From the NCBI RefSeq assembly GCF_014269035.2, contig NZ_JABWRP020000008.1, positions 62,001-126,000 on the forward strand: a stretch of DNA of 64,000 bases, read 5' to 3'. Below, piece after piece: positions 16,506 to 25,564 of this stretch. A model generated the notes under the pieces. The model did no database searches, was not told the origin of the DNA, and saw only the letters and a program-made list of their open reading frames with translations. The position numbers and the translations under genes are program-made. Every line of letters starts with the position of its first letter. Within the stretch, counting starts at the first letter, position 1. The stretch comes from Pseudomonas vlassakiae. GTDB taxonomy: Bacteria > Pseudomonadota > Gammaproteobacteria > Pseudomonadales > Pseudomonadaceae.

Positions 16506-18155
16506 GTGATCGCTCACCCTGTCGCTGACCCGCTGTATTACCTGCACAACTTCCGCCAGGTACTGCAGTGGGTCGACTCACGTTACGCCGACCTGCTCGA
16601 CGAGCAGGAGCGGGCCTTTCTCCATGCCTTTGCCAAACTGGCGCAGCCGGCCCAGGCGCTGATGGTGCGCATGGTGATGCGCAAGGGCGAGCTGTTTCGC
16701 TGTGACCGCCTGGACTATGCCGAGATCGGCGACTGCATGGCTGCCTTGCAACCGCTGTTGGCATTGGGTTGGGTGCGCGAGCCCGAGGTCCTGAGCCTTG
16801 AACAGCTGTTCGCGCTGTTGCGCAAGGATGAACTCGCCGCAGGTTTCGCTGGGCTGTTAAGCCGCCCGCGGGCGGCCAAAAGTGACCTGCTTGAGCAACT
16901 GCGACCGCTGTCGCTGGCCCCCAGGCCGTTGCGCGAGTGGTTTGCCCAGGCCCCGGTGGTTATCGTGCAATGGTGCCTGCAGCCACTGTGCGATCGCATG
17001 CGGCTGCTGTTTTTCGGCAACCTGTATCAAGACTGGTCGGAGTTTGTGCTGGCCGACCTGGGTGTGCTGCGTTTCGAGCAGGTCGCGTTCAGCCCTGACT
17101 CACGCGCTCTGCAGCAGCGCAGCGAGGTCGATCAGGCAATGGCGCTGCACCAATGTGGCGAGCGTCTGGAGCGGGGGGAAGACCCCGCTTCGATCCTCGC
17201 GTCACTGGCCGACCTGAGCTTCGACAATCCGTGGCTGGCGCGGCGCTATGGCCGGCTGCTGTTTGCCCTGGGCCAACAGTGCGAGCGCCTGGGTGACTGG
17301 GACCAGGCCCTGGCGGTGTATGCCCGCAGCAGCCATGCGCAAGCGCGTATCCGCCAGGTTCGCGTGTTCGAGCGCAGCGAGCGTTGGGAGCAGGCTTACG
17401 CCTATGCACGTGAGCTGGCGGCTGCACCGGCCAATGCCCTGGAAGTGCAAGCGCTGGATCGCATGTTGCCGCGGCTGGCACGCAAGCTCGGCGGGCCGGC
17501 GCAGCGCCGCCGGCGCGCAGCCCCCCTGGAACTGATCGAACTGGAGCTGCCACGCGAGCAGGCAGGGCTGGGTGTCGAGGAGGCCGTGCGGCAACACCTG
17601 GCGCAAGCGGGAGGGCAGGCGCATTACGTGGAAAACACGTTGTTCAACAGCCTGTTCGGCTTGTTGTGCTGGGAGGCGATCTTCGCTCCGGTTCCGGGGG
17701 CCTTCTTCAACCCGTTCCAGGCAGCGCCCCAGGACTTGCATGACAGCGACTTCCAGCACCGGCGTGCGGAACAGTTCCTGGCCTGCCTGGGGCGCCTGGA
17801 CGATGGCTCCCATCGCCAGGCCATTCTCGACTGCTACGCGGCCAAGCAAGGTCTGCAATCGCCGTTCGTGTTCTGGCCCATGCTCAACGAAGTGCTGCTT
17901 GATGAAGCATTGGCGTGTCTGCCCGCCGCGCACTTGAAGCAGTGTTTCCTGCGCCTGTTGCAGGATATTCGCAACAACCGCGCCGGCATGCCTGACCTGA
18001 TCCAGTTCTGGCCGGAGCAGCAGCGCTATCGGATGGTCGAGGTCAAGGGCCCGGGTGATCGCCTGCAAGACAATCAGCTGCGCTGGCTGGAGTTCTGCGC
18101 CGAACAGGGTTTGCCGGTTGCGGTCTGTCATGTGCGTTGGAGCGAGGCACCATGA
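16506..18155 (+). CDS. FAN1-type structure-specific nuclease (VRR-NUC domain)
   Basis: 549 residues, close to the length of the characterised P. aeruginosa FAN1. An N-terminal SAP/helical region and a middle part of TPR-like helices lead to a C-terminal VRR-NUC (PD-(D/E)XK) domain. The catalytic residues are D497 in MPDLIQFW, then E512 and K514 in VEVKGPGD, with Q in LQDNQLRW. FAN1 cuts 5' flaps and helps unhook interstrand cross-links. The start is GTG 16506, without an obvious ribosome binding site. It overlaps the helicase gene by 4 bp, so nuclease and helicase are expressed together as a repair pair. Confidence 0.9.
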   Translation: MIAHPVADPLYYLHNFRQVLQWVDSRYADLLDEQERAFLHAFAKLAQPAQALMVRMVMRKGELFRCDRLDYAEIGDCMAALQPLLALGWVREPEVLSLEQLFALLRKDELAAGFAGLLSRPRAAKSDLLEQLRPLSLAPRPLREWFAQAPVVIVQWCLQPLCDRMRLLFFGNLYQDWSEFVLADLGVLRFEQVAFSPDSRALQQRSEVDQAMALHQCGERLERGEDPASILASLADLSFDNPWLARRYGRLLFALGQQCERLGDWDQALAVYARSSHAQARIRQVRVFERSERWEQAYAYARELAAAPANALEVQALDRMLPRLARKLGGPAQRRRRAAPLELIELELPREQAGLGVEEAVRQHLAQAGGQAHYVENTLFNSLFGLLCWEAIFAPVPGAFFNPFQAAPQDLHDSDFQHRRAEQFLACLGRLDDGSHRQAILDCYAAKQGLQSPFVFWPMLNEVLLDEALACLPAAHLKQCFLRLLQDIRNNRAGMPDLIQFWPEQQRYRMVEVKGPGDRLQDNQLRWLEFCAEQGLPVAVCHVRWSEAP

Positions 18156-20413
18156 GCTACCGCGTGGCAGTGCGGGCGTTGTGCGAGTTCAGCGCCAAGG
18201 TCGGTGACCTGGACCTGCGCTTTACCCCGTCCCCCACGGCCCAGGAAGGTATCGAAGGGCATCGCCGGGTGGTCGCCCGGCGCGCAGCAGGCTATGAGGC
18301 GGAAATTGCTCTTGAGGGTGAGTACCAGGGCCTGCTGGTACGCGGGCGTGCCGATGGCTACGACCCGGCCGCCAATCGCCTGGAAGAAATCAAGACCTAC
18401 CGTGGCGACCTGGCCCGCCAGCCCGTCAATCACCGGCAGCTGCACTGGGCCCAGGCCAAGGTCTATGCCTGGCTACTGTGCCAGGCCCGACAGTTGCCGG
18501 CCATCGAGGTGGCGCTGGTCTACCTGGAGGTCGACAGCGACAGCCAGACGTTGATCAGCGAGTCCTGTCGCGCCGATGAACTGCAGCGCTTCTTCGACAC
18601 CCAGTGCCAACGGTTTCTCGGCTGGGCCCAGGCCCAACAGCAGCGACTTGCCGAGCGCGACCAGGGTTTGCTGGGGTTGGGCTTTCCTTACCCGCAGTTT
18701 CGCCAGGGCCAGCGGCAACTGGCCGAAACCGTGTACAAGGCGGTCAGCACTGGCCGCTGCCTGATGGCGCAGGCCAGTACCGGCATCGGCAAGACCCTCG
18801 GCACCGTGTTCCCGCTACTCAAGGCGATGGTCCCGCAGAAGCTGGAAAAGGTGTTCTTCCTCACTGCAAAGACCCCCGGGCGGGCGCTGGCGCTTGACGC
18901 CCTGCGCCAGATCAGCGCGGGTTCGCCGCAGCCGGCCTTGCGCACCCTCGAGCTGATCGCCCGGGACAAGGCCTGCGAATACCCGGACAAAGCCTGCCAT
19001 GGCGAGTCCTGCCCGTTGGCCCAAGGCTTCTACGACCGCCTCCCGGCCGCACGCGCGGCGGCGGCCTTGCGGCCCATGCTCGACCGCGCCGGCTTGCGCG
19101 AAGTGGCATTGGCGCATCAGATGTGCCCGTACTACCTCGGCCAGGAAATGGCCCGTTGGGTGGACGTACTGGTGGCCGACTACAACTACTATTTCGATGC
19201 CCACGCGTTGCTGTTCAGCCTGACCCAGCTCAACCAGTGGCGGGTTGCGGTGCTGGTGGACGAGGCGCACAACCTGGTGGAGCGCGGCCGCAGCATGTAC
19301 AGCGCCAGCCTTGACCAGGGCCAGTTGCTCGCCTTGCGCCAAAGCAAGCCGCAAGGGCTCGGCAGTGCTCTGGACCGGCTGAACCGGCAGTGGAACGCGC
19401 TGTACAAGGAGCAGCGCGCGCCTTACCAGGCCAGCGACCAGTTGCCGGAGACCTTCCTGCGTGCCCTGCAGCACTGCATCGGGTTGATCCAGGAGCGCAT
19501 GAATGAAAAGCCGGCCGAAGTCGATGCCCAGGTGCTGCAGTTTTTCTACCAGGCGCTGCAGTTCAGCCGGGTGGCGGAACTGTTCGGCGAGGATTTCCTG
19601 TTCGACGTCAGCCTGCGCGAGGGCTCGCGCAAACGGCGCCTGGCCAGCCTGTGCCTGCGTAACGTCACCCCGGCCCGGTTGCTTGCGCCGCGCATGCAGG
19701 CCGCGCGCAGTGTGGCGCTGTTTTCCGCCACCTTGAGCCCGAGGCCATTCTACGCCGACCTGCTCGGCATGCCTGCGGACTCCGCCTGGCTGGATGTGGC
19801 GGCGCCGTTCCGTGCCGAGCAGCTCGAAGTGCGCATCGCCAGCCAGGTCTCGACTCGCTATCGCGAACGCCAGGCCTCACTGGCGCCGATCACCGAGCTG
19901 ATTGCCGAGCAGTATCAGCGCCAGCCAGGTAACTACCTGGCGTTCTTCAGCAGTTTCGAATACCTGCAGCAGGTAGCCCAGCGGGTCGCCGAGCGCTATC
20001 CGGGCATCCCGCTCTGGGCGCAGGCGCCGGGCATGGATGAAGGCGCGCGCCAGGGCTTTCTTGATCGCTTCGTCGCGCACGGGCAGGGCGTAGGCTTTGC
20101 CGTGCTCGGTGGCGCGTTCGGCGAAGGTGTCGACTTGCCTGGCACGCGCCTGATCGGCGCCTTCGTCGCCACCCTTGGCCTGCCCCAGGTCAACCCGGTC
20201 AACGAACAGTTCAGGCAACGTCTGCAGCGGCAGTTTGGCGCCGGTTTCGACTACGCCTACCTTTACCCCGGCGTGCGCAAGGTCATCCAGGCTGCCGGGC
20301 GTGTCATTCGTGGCGATCAGGACCGCGGTGTGCTGGTGCTGATCGACGAACGTTTCGCCGAGCCCCGGGTGCAGCAGATGTTTCCGGCATGGTGGCAGGT
20401 GGCCGTTAAATAA
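18152..20413 (+). CDS. DinG/Rad3-like DNA helicase fused to PD-(D/E)XK nuclease domain
   Basis: 753 residues from ATG 18152, which overlaps the FAN1 stop (ATGA) and has GGAGCGAGG upstream. The first 120 residues look like a Cas4/RecB-type nuclease domain (RGRADGYD, then RLEEIKTYRG, then QLHWAQAKVYAW). The helicase part has Walker A (QASTGIGKTLGT, near residue 214), four cysteines of an XPD-type iron-sulfur cluster (CEYPDKACHGESC and MCPYYLGQE), a DEAH box (VLVDEAHNLVE, near residue 370) and motif VI (VIQAAGRVIRGDQD). It should unwind DNA with 5'-3' polarity, working with the FAN1 nuclease. Confidence 0.9.
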   Translation: MSYRVAVRALCEFSAKVGDLDLRFTPSPTAQEGIEGHRRVVARRAAGYEAEIALEGEYQGLLVRGRADGYDPAANRLEEIKTYRGDLARQPVNHRQLHWAQAKVYAWLLCQARQLPAIEVALVYLEVDSDSQTLISESCRADELQRFFDTQCQRFLGWAQAQQQRLAERDQGLLGLGFPYPQFRQGQRQLAETVYKAVSTGRCLMAQASTGIGKTLGTVFPLLKAMVPQKLEKVFFLTAKTPGRALALDALRQISAGSPQPALRTLELIARDKACEYPDKACHGESCPLAQGFYDRLPAARAAAALRPMLDRAGLREVALAHQMCPYYLGQEMARWVDVLVADYNYYFDAHALLFSLTQLNQWRVAVLVDEAHNLVERGRSMYSASLDQGQLLALRQSKPQGLGSALDRLNRQWNALYKEQRAPYQASDQLPETFLRALQHCIGLIQERMNEKPAEVDAQVLQFFYQALQFSRVAELFGEDFLFDVSLREGSRKRRLASLCLRNVTPARLLAPRMQAARSVALFSATLSPRPFYADLLGMPADSAWLDVAAPFRAEQLEVRIASQVSTRYRERQASLAPITELIAEQYQRQPGNYLAFFSSFEYLQQVAQRVAERYPGIPLWAQAPGMDEGARQGFLDRFVAHGQGVGFAVLGGAFGEGVDLPGTRLIGAFVATLGLPQVNPVNEQFRQRLQRQFGAGFDYAYLYPGVRKVIQAAGRVIRGDQDRGVLVLIDERFAEPRVQQMFPAWWQVAVK

Positions 20414-20499
20414 TCCCGGGTGGCCCCATCGCACGGCACTGCAACTCCCAGTACACTGCGTGTTCCAACACCAACATCCGTTGAACTCGAGGTTTTTGC

Positions 20500-22137
20500 A
20501 TGACGCTCAGTCCTTTGGCAGGCAAGCCGGCTCCGGCCAGCGTGCTGGTCGATATTCCCCGCCTGCTCACCGCCTATTACACCGGCCGCCCCGACGCCGC
20601 CGTGGCGGCCCAGCGCGTGGCCTTCGGCACTTCGGGGCACCGGGGCAGCTCGTTCGACCTGAGTTTCAACGAGCACCACGTGCTGGCGATCACCCAGGCC
20701 ATCTGCCTGTACCGCCAGGAAAAGGGCATCGACGGCCCGCTGTTCATCGGCGCCGACACCCACGCGTTGTCCGCGCCGGCCGCAGCCAGTGCACTGGAAG
20801 TGCTGGCCGCCAATGGCGTGCAGGTGATGCTGTCCAAGGATGACGAATACACCCCGACACCCGCGGTGTCCCATGCCATCCTCTGCTACAACCGGGGCCG
20901 CAGCCAGGGCCTGGCCGATGGCATCGTCATCACCCCGTCGCACAACCCGCCACAGAGTGGCGGCTTCAAGTACAACCCGCCCAACGGCGGCCCGGCCGAC
21001 AGCGACGTGACCAAGTGGATCGAGGCCAAGGCCAACGAACTGCTGGCTGCGAACCTTGCCGGGGTCAAGCGCATGGCCTATGCCCAGGCGCTGCAGGCTG
21101 CCACCACCCAGCGCCATGACTACGTGGCCAACTACGTGGCCGACCTGGAAAACGTCATCGATTTCGACGTCATTCGTGGCGCCAACCTGCGCCTGGGCGT
21201 CGATCCGCTGGGTGGGGCAGGGGTGCGCTACTGGTCGGCGATCGCCGAGCGCTACCAGCTGAACCTGGAAGTGGTGAACACCGAAGTCGACCCGACCTTC
21301 CGCTTCATGAGCGTGGACTGGGACGGGCAGATCCGCATGGATCCGTCCTCGCCCTACGCCATGCAGGGCCTGATTGGTCTGCGTGATCGCTTCGACGTGG
21401 CTTTCGCCTGTGACCCGGACCACGACCGCCACGGTATCGTCACCGCCGATGGCCTGTTGCAGCCGAACAACTACCTGGCCGTGGCCATCGACTACCTGTA
21501 CCGCAACCGCCCGCAATGGCGCAGCGACGCAGCGGTGGGCAAGACCGTGGTGTCCAGCGGCCTGATCGACCGCGTCACCGAGCGCCTGGGCCGTGAGCTG
21601 TATGAAGTGCCGGTGGGCTTCAAGTTCTTCGCCCAGGGCCTGTTCGACGGCTCGCTCGGCTTTGGTGGTGAGGAGAGTGCCGGTGCCTCGTTCCTGCGCA
21701 AGGACGGCACGGTCTGGGCAACTGACAAGGACGGCCTGATCCCGGCGCTGCTGGCGGCCGAGATGACCGCCCGCACCGGTCGTAACCCGAGCCAGGCCTA
21801 CAACGACTTGACCGCGGCGCTGGGCAAGCCATACGCCACCCGCGTCGAGGCCAAGGCCGATGCCCGGCAGAAGGCCGCCCTGAGCAAACTGGCACCGCAG
21901 CAGGTGCAGTCGACCGAACTGGCGGGAGAGCCGATCGTGCAGATCCTCAGCCAGGCGCCGGGCAATGGCCAGGCGATTGGTGGCCTGAAGGTGATGACCG
22001 CCAATGGCTGGTTTGCTGCGCGGCCTTCGGGCACGGAAGACATCTACAAGATCTACGCCGAGAGCTTTGTCGACGAGGCGCACCTCAAGCGCCTGGTGGA
22101 AGAGGCGCAGGTGCTGGTGGATGCGGCGATTGCCTGA
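20500..22137 (+). CDS. pgm: Phosphoglucomutase (alpha-D-glucose phosphate-specific)
   Basis: 545 residues, full length for the bacterial Pgm class. It interconverts glucose-1-phosphate and glucose-6-phosphate, feeding glycogen, trehalose and cell-envelope sugars. Catalytic phosphoserine is S147 in [11 protein letters not shown]. The metal loop is D305, D307 and D309 in CDPDHDRHG. The sugar loop is GFGGEESAG and the phosphate loop is [15 protein letters not shown]. The ATG at 20500 has CGAGGT 6 bases upstream. It is a single gene followed by a hairpin terminator. Confidence 0.96.
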   Translation: MTLSPLAGKPAPASVLVDIPRLLTAYYTGRPDAAVAAQRVAFGTSGHRGSSFDLSFNEHHVLAITQAICLYRQEKGIDGPLFIGADTHALSAPAAASALEVLAANGVQVMLSKDDEYTPTPAVSHAILCYNRGRSQGLADGIVITPSHNPPQSGGFKYNPPNGGPADSDVTKWIEAKANELLAANLAGVKRMAYAQALQAATTQRHDYVANYVADLENVIDFDVIRGANLRLGVDPLGGAGVRYWSAIAERYQLNLEVVNTEVDPTFRFMSVDWDGQIRMDPSSPYAMQGLIGLRDRFDVAFACDPDHDRHGIVTADGLLQPNNYLAVAIDYLYRNRPQWRSDAAVGKTVVSSGLIDRVTERLGRELYEVPVGFKFFAQGLFDGSLGFGGEESAGASFLRKDGTVWATDKDGLIPALLAAEMTARTGRNPSQAYNDLTAALGKPYATRVEAKADARQKAALSKLAPQQVQSTELAGEPIVQILSQAPGNGQAIGGLKVMTANGWFAARPSGTEDIYKIYAESFVDEAHLKRLVEEAQVLVDAAIA

Positions 22138-22145
22138 TTGATATG

Positions 22146-22169
22146 AAAGGGGCCGCAGTGCGGCCCCTT
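22146..22169. terminator. Hairpin terminator between pgm and pirin genes
   Basis: Stem GGGGCCGCA/TGCGGCCCC with a 1-2 base loop, flanked by AAA on the left and TT on the right. It lies between the convergent pgm and pirin genes and can serve both strands; the T tract is longer on the minus strand. Confidence 0.7.
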
Positions 22170-22173
22170 CCAG

Positions 22174-22872
22174 TTATGCAACATCGACCAGGACGATTTC
22201 GCTGTCCTCGATCGCGGTCACTCGCAACAGGTCTTCCTGCTCGATCGCCACGCCATCCCGTCCCTTGGCACGCAGTCCATTGACCTCCACCAGCCCCTTG
22301 GCCGGCACCAGGTAACCCCGGCGCCCGGCATCGAAGCGGTATTCAGCGGTTTCGCCAGCCCGCAATGTCGCCGCCACCAGCCGTGCGTCGGTACGGATCT
22401 GCAGGCTGTCTTCATCACCGGCTCGGCCGCTGGCCAGGGTCACGAAGCCCTCGCCGCGCTCACCTTTGGGGAACGGGCGGGTGCCCCACGACGGTGCATC
22501 GCCAACCTTCTCCGGCACGATCCAGATCTGGAAGATGCGGGTGTCGACCTCTTCGAGGTTGTACTCGCTGTGCACGATGCCGCTTCCCGCGCTCATCACC
22601 TGCACGTCGCCAGCTTCGGTGCGGCCTTTGTTGCCGAGGCTGTCCTGGTGGGTAATGGCGCCTTCACGCACGTAGGTGATGATTTCCATGTCGCGGTGCG
22701 GGTGTGGTGGGAAGCCGCTGCCGGCGGCGATCAGGTCATCGTTCCACACCCGCAGGTTGCCCCAGTGCATGCGCGCCGGGTCATAGTATTCGGCGAACGA
22801 GAAGTGGTGGTGAGCGTCGAGCCAGCCGTGGTTGGCGTGGCCGAGGCCTTCGAACGGTCGCAGTTGCAGCAT
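22174..22872 (-). CDS. Pirin family protein (YhhW-type bicupin)
   Basis: 232 residues with two cupin barrels. The N-terminal barrel has the metal ligands in PPHPHRDMEIITYV (two His) and SGIVHSEYN (His and Glu), as in YhhW and human pirin. Members of this subgroup can have quercetin 2,3-dioxygenase activity in vitro; the natural substrate is not settled. Start ATG at 22872 has AAGGAGC about 7 bases upstream. It is divergent from the UvrD-like helicase gene. Confidence 0.92.
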   Translation of the reverse strand: MLQLRPFEGLGHANHGWLDAHHHFSFAEYYDPARMHWGNLRVWNDDLIAAGSGFPPHPHRDMEIITYVREGAITHQDSLGNKGRTEAGDVQVMSAGSGIVHSEYNLEEVDTRIFQIWIVPEKVGDAPSWGTRPFPKGERGEGFVTLASGRAGDEDSLQIRTDARLVAATLRAGETAEYRFDAGRRGYLVPAKGLVEVNGLRAKGRDGVAIEQEDLLRVTAIEDSEIVLVDVA

Positions 22873-23092
22873 GGTCGTGCTCCTTGAGTCAGTGGAATGA
22901 AACCATGATGCGCCAAATAAACATCGAAAATAAGCGTAAATATCGGCTGATAACCATCATGTAAATAGATGGATAGTGGCGATGTGGATTATGCGATTCA
23001 TCGCCTAATACACTGATATGCAAGCATTCGCTGGCGATTTTCGGCAGATGCGGCGAACATTGCCTGCTGATTTGATTTTCAACGGAGTGACC

Positions 23093-25564
23093 GTGGCCCA
23101 CGAGCAAACCCAGGCCCCCGCCGAACTGACCCCGCCCGCCCAATTACCCTGGTTGCGCCGCCTGGCGGCCCGCCTGCTGGGCCGGGGCTTGACCCGCCTG
23201 CAGGCCCAACATCGCGACTCCTGGTTCCTGGGCCACGCCACCGGCCAGCGCAGCGGCCATGCCGATGGCCTGCGCGAAGGGTTCGAGCGCGGGCGAGCGG
23301 AAGGCTTTGAGGCCGGGCGCCAGGTCCTGGTGATCCGTGACGCCCGCCCGGATACCGCCACCGTGCCTGGGCAGGACGACAATCTGTTCGACGATTGGCG
23401 TCTGCCTTTGAGCGCCGAGCTGAAAAAGCGCTTCAAGGCCGACGTTGCCCAGCGCCTGCCCGCCGAGGCCCAACCCAGTGCTGCGCAGTGGAAGCTGATC
23501 TTCAGCGACACACCGTCCACCTGTGTGGTGGCCGGCGCCGGGGCAGGCAAGTCGACCTCGCTGGTGCTGCGCATCTTGCTGTTGCGTCATTACCTGGGCT
23601 ACGAGCTGGACGCGATGACCGTGGTCACCTTCACCCGCGAGTCGCGCAAGGACTTCATCAAGCGCCTGGTGCAGGTGTTCGCCCTGTGGCAGCTCGACCT
23701 GCAACCGGCCAAGGCGCGCGAGCTGGTGCGCACCTTCCATTCACGGATCCTGCCACTGGTGCGCAGCTTGCCGGGTTTCGGCCAGGTGCGCGCGTTCGAG
23801 ACCCTGGGCAACGAGATGCCGGCCGGCCGCGAAGCAGAGGCTGACAGCAACCCGTTCGACCTGCGCCTGAACGATGCCCAGCGGCAACAGTTGAACCAGT
23901 GCTACAGCCAGTTGCTGGGTGAAAGCCCGCGCTTCGCCGAAATCGTCGCCACCTTGCGCCGCGAGGCCCTCCAACTCAAGCCGCTGGACCCGGACCACCC
24001 GGACGTGCAAAAGCGGGTGCAGGTTACCCAGCTGGCCGCCCAGCGTGACGAAGAACTGTGCGACGTGATCGAAGACCTGTGGTTCGCTGCTGGCGCCTGG
24101 CCGATCAAGGGGATCGAGCCGTGCCGCGAAACGGTCGAGATCCGCGGCAGCCGCTTCCATGTTCACGGCCGCCTGGAAGGCCTCGATGCCTGGGTGGTGC
24201 TGGGCTTCGACCCCGCGGAAAGTGCCCAGTACCAACGCCCCGGCGCCAAGCTGGCGGTACGTGCAGAGTGGGCGGTCAAGCGCACCCTGCTGCAGGCGTT
24301 CTGCGACAAGCCGCTGATCTGGCTGGACAACTACGCCATGGCCCGGCGCCTGGCCGCATCGCTGGCCGGTGATGCCGTGGCCGGGCCGGGATTCGAGTAC
24401 AAGGTCAAGGGCGAGTTGGCCCCGGCACCGTTGCTCGACGCCTTTGTCGGTGCCGCCAACTTCATCGAGAACCTTGGCCTTGAAGTGAACCCGGCCGTTG
24501 CGGCCATGAGCTTCCCGCCCGGCGATACCGACGCGCTGTTCTTCGAGGCATTGGCGCTGTACTGGAAAGCCCTGGAAGCGCACTTGCTCGACCAGTCGCC
24601 ACCGGTGATGAGCTACAACCGCATGTTCGCCCTGTTCGGCGAGAACAACCCGGAGAACCTGCAGCTGCTGCCCGACCCGCTGCTGCGGCCACTGGCGCAT
24701 CTGATGATCGACGAGTTTCAGGACGTTTCGCCGCAGATCGTCAGCTGGCTGCGCGCCTGCCTTGCGGAAATCCGCCGGCGTGGCCCGGCCATGCACATTG
24801 GGCGTAATGCTCGGCATTCTTCGCTGATGTGCGTGGGCGATGACTGGCAATCGATCTACGGCTGGCGTGGCAGTTCGCCAAAGTACTTCATGGAGTTCAC
24901 CAAGGCCTTCCCGTCGCCCGCCAACACCCGGGTGATGCTGGTCGACAACTACCGCTGCCAACAGCAGGTGATTGATGCCGCTGAGCATCTGGTCAGGGGT
25001 ACGCCGGCGATTGCCGGCAAGAAGGCCCGCGCCAGTGGACCGGCGGCCGAGCTGCCGGGTGCCCCGGTGCGGGTCTTCGACCGTGATGAGGCGGCGCTGG
25101 GTGAGACGCTGATCGAGCATTACCAACGCGGCGAGTCGGTGATGATGCTGTACCGCAAGGGCAGCGACAAAGCGCTGATGAACGAGCACCTGCAAAGCGT
25201 CCTGCAGGCTGAAGCCCGGCTGCCGGCCGAGCAACGGCGCCTGCGTCAGCTGACCTACCACAGCGCCAAAGGCCTGCAGGCCGATGCGGTGTTCATGCTC
25301 GGCGATTGCCACTACCTGACCAGCTCGCCGTACAAGAACCAGGTGTACCGCCAGGCTGGCCTGGGCAAAGCGGGTGATGCGCAGCCATTCGACACGGCGC
25401 AGAAGGAAGAGGTGCAGCGCCTGGCCTATGTGGCTGTGACCCGCGCGGTGCGACACTGTTATTGGCACGTTGAGGCTGCCAACGGCGAGGCTGGCTCGAT
25501 GCCGCGCGCATCGAGCCAGGTGGATGGCCGGCAGGCCTTCTTCGAAGACCTGCGCGGCCAGTGA
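23093..25564 (+). CDS. UvrD/Rep-family (SF1A) DNA helicase
   Basis: About 823 residues from GTG 23093, which has GGAG 5 bases upstream. The frame is open back to ATG 23018, but that stretch has no ribosome binding site and looks non-coding. The N-terminus carries Gly/Arg-rich amphipathic sequence. Helicase motifs follow in order: Walker A GAGAGKSTSL (near residue 150), DEFQDVSPQIV, VGDDWQSIYGWRG, VDNYRCQQQV, TYHSAKGLQADAV and AYVAVTRAVRH. This is a 3'-5' helicase similar to DNA helicase IV. It ends one base before the end of the convergent LRR gene. Confidence 0.9.
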   Translation: MAHEQTQAPAELTPPAQLPWLRRLAARLLGRGLTRLQAQHRDSWFLGHATGQRSGHADGLREGFERGRAEGFEAGRQVLVIRDARPDTATVPGQDDNLFDDWRLPLSAELKKRFKADVAQRLPAEAQPSAAQWKLIFSDTPSTCVVAGAGAGKSTSLVLRILLLRHYLGYELDAMTVVTFTRESRKDFIKRLVQVFALWQLDLQPAKARELVRTFHSRILPLVRSLPGFGQVRAFETLGNEMPAGREAEADSNPFDLRLNDAQRQQLNQCYSQLLGESPRFAEIVATLRREALQLKPLDPDHPDVQKRVQVTQLAAQRDEELCDVIEDLWFAAGAWPIKGIEPCRETVEIRGSRFHVHGRLEGLDAWVVLGFDPAESAQYQRPGAKLAVRAEWAVKRTLLQAFCDKPLIWLDNYAMARRLAASLAGDAVAGPGFEYKVKGELAPAPLLDAFVGAANFIENLGLEVNPAVAAMSFPPGDTDALFFEALALYWKALEAHLLDQSPPVMSYNRMFALFGENNPENLQLLPDPLLRPLAHLMIDEFQDVSPQIVSWLRACLAEIRRRGPAMHIGRNARHSSLMCVGDDWQSIYGWRGSSPKYFMEFTKAFPSPANTRVMLVDNYRCQQQVIDAAEHLVRGTPAIAGKKARASGPAAELPGAPVRVFDRDEAALGETLIEHYQRGESVMMLYRKGSDKALMNEHLQSVLQAEARLPAEQRRLRQLTYHSAKGLQADAVFMLGDCHYLTSSPYKNQVYRQAGLGKAGDAQPFDTAQKEEVQRLAYVAVTRAVRHCYWHVEAANGEAGSMPRASSQVDGRQAFFEDLRGQ

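Noticed and set aside
20317..22083. 588-codon minus-strand open frame opposite pgm
   Set aside because: Antisense shadow of pgm; composition rich in Val, Gly, His and Arg, no motif, no ribosome binding site of note.
23741..25468. 575-codon minus-strand open frame opposite the UvrD-like helicase
   Set aside because: The opposite strand carries all helicase motifs in order; this frame has none of any family.
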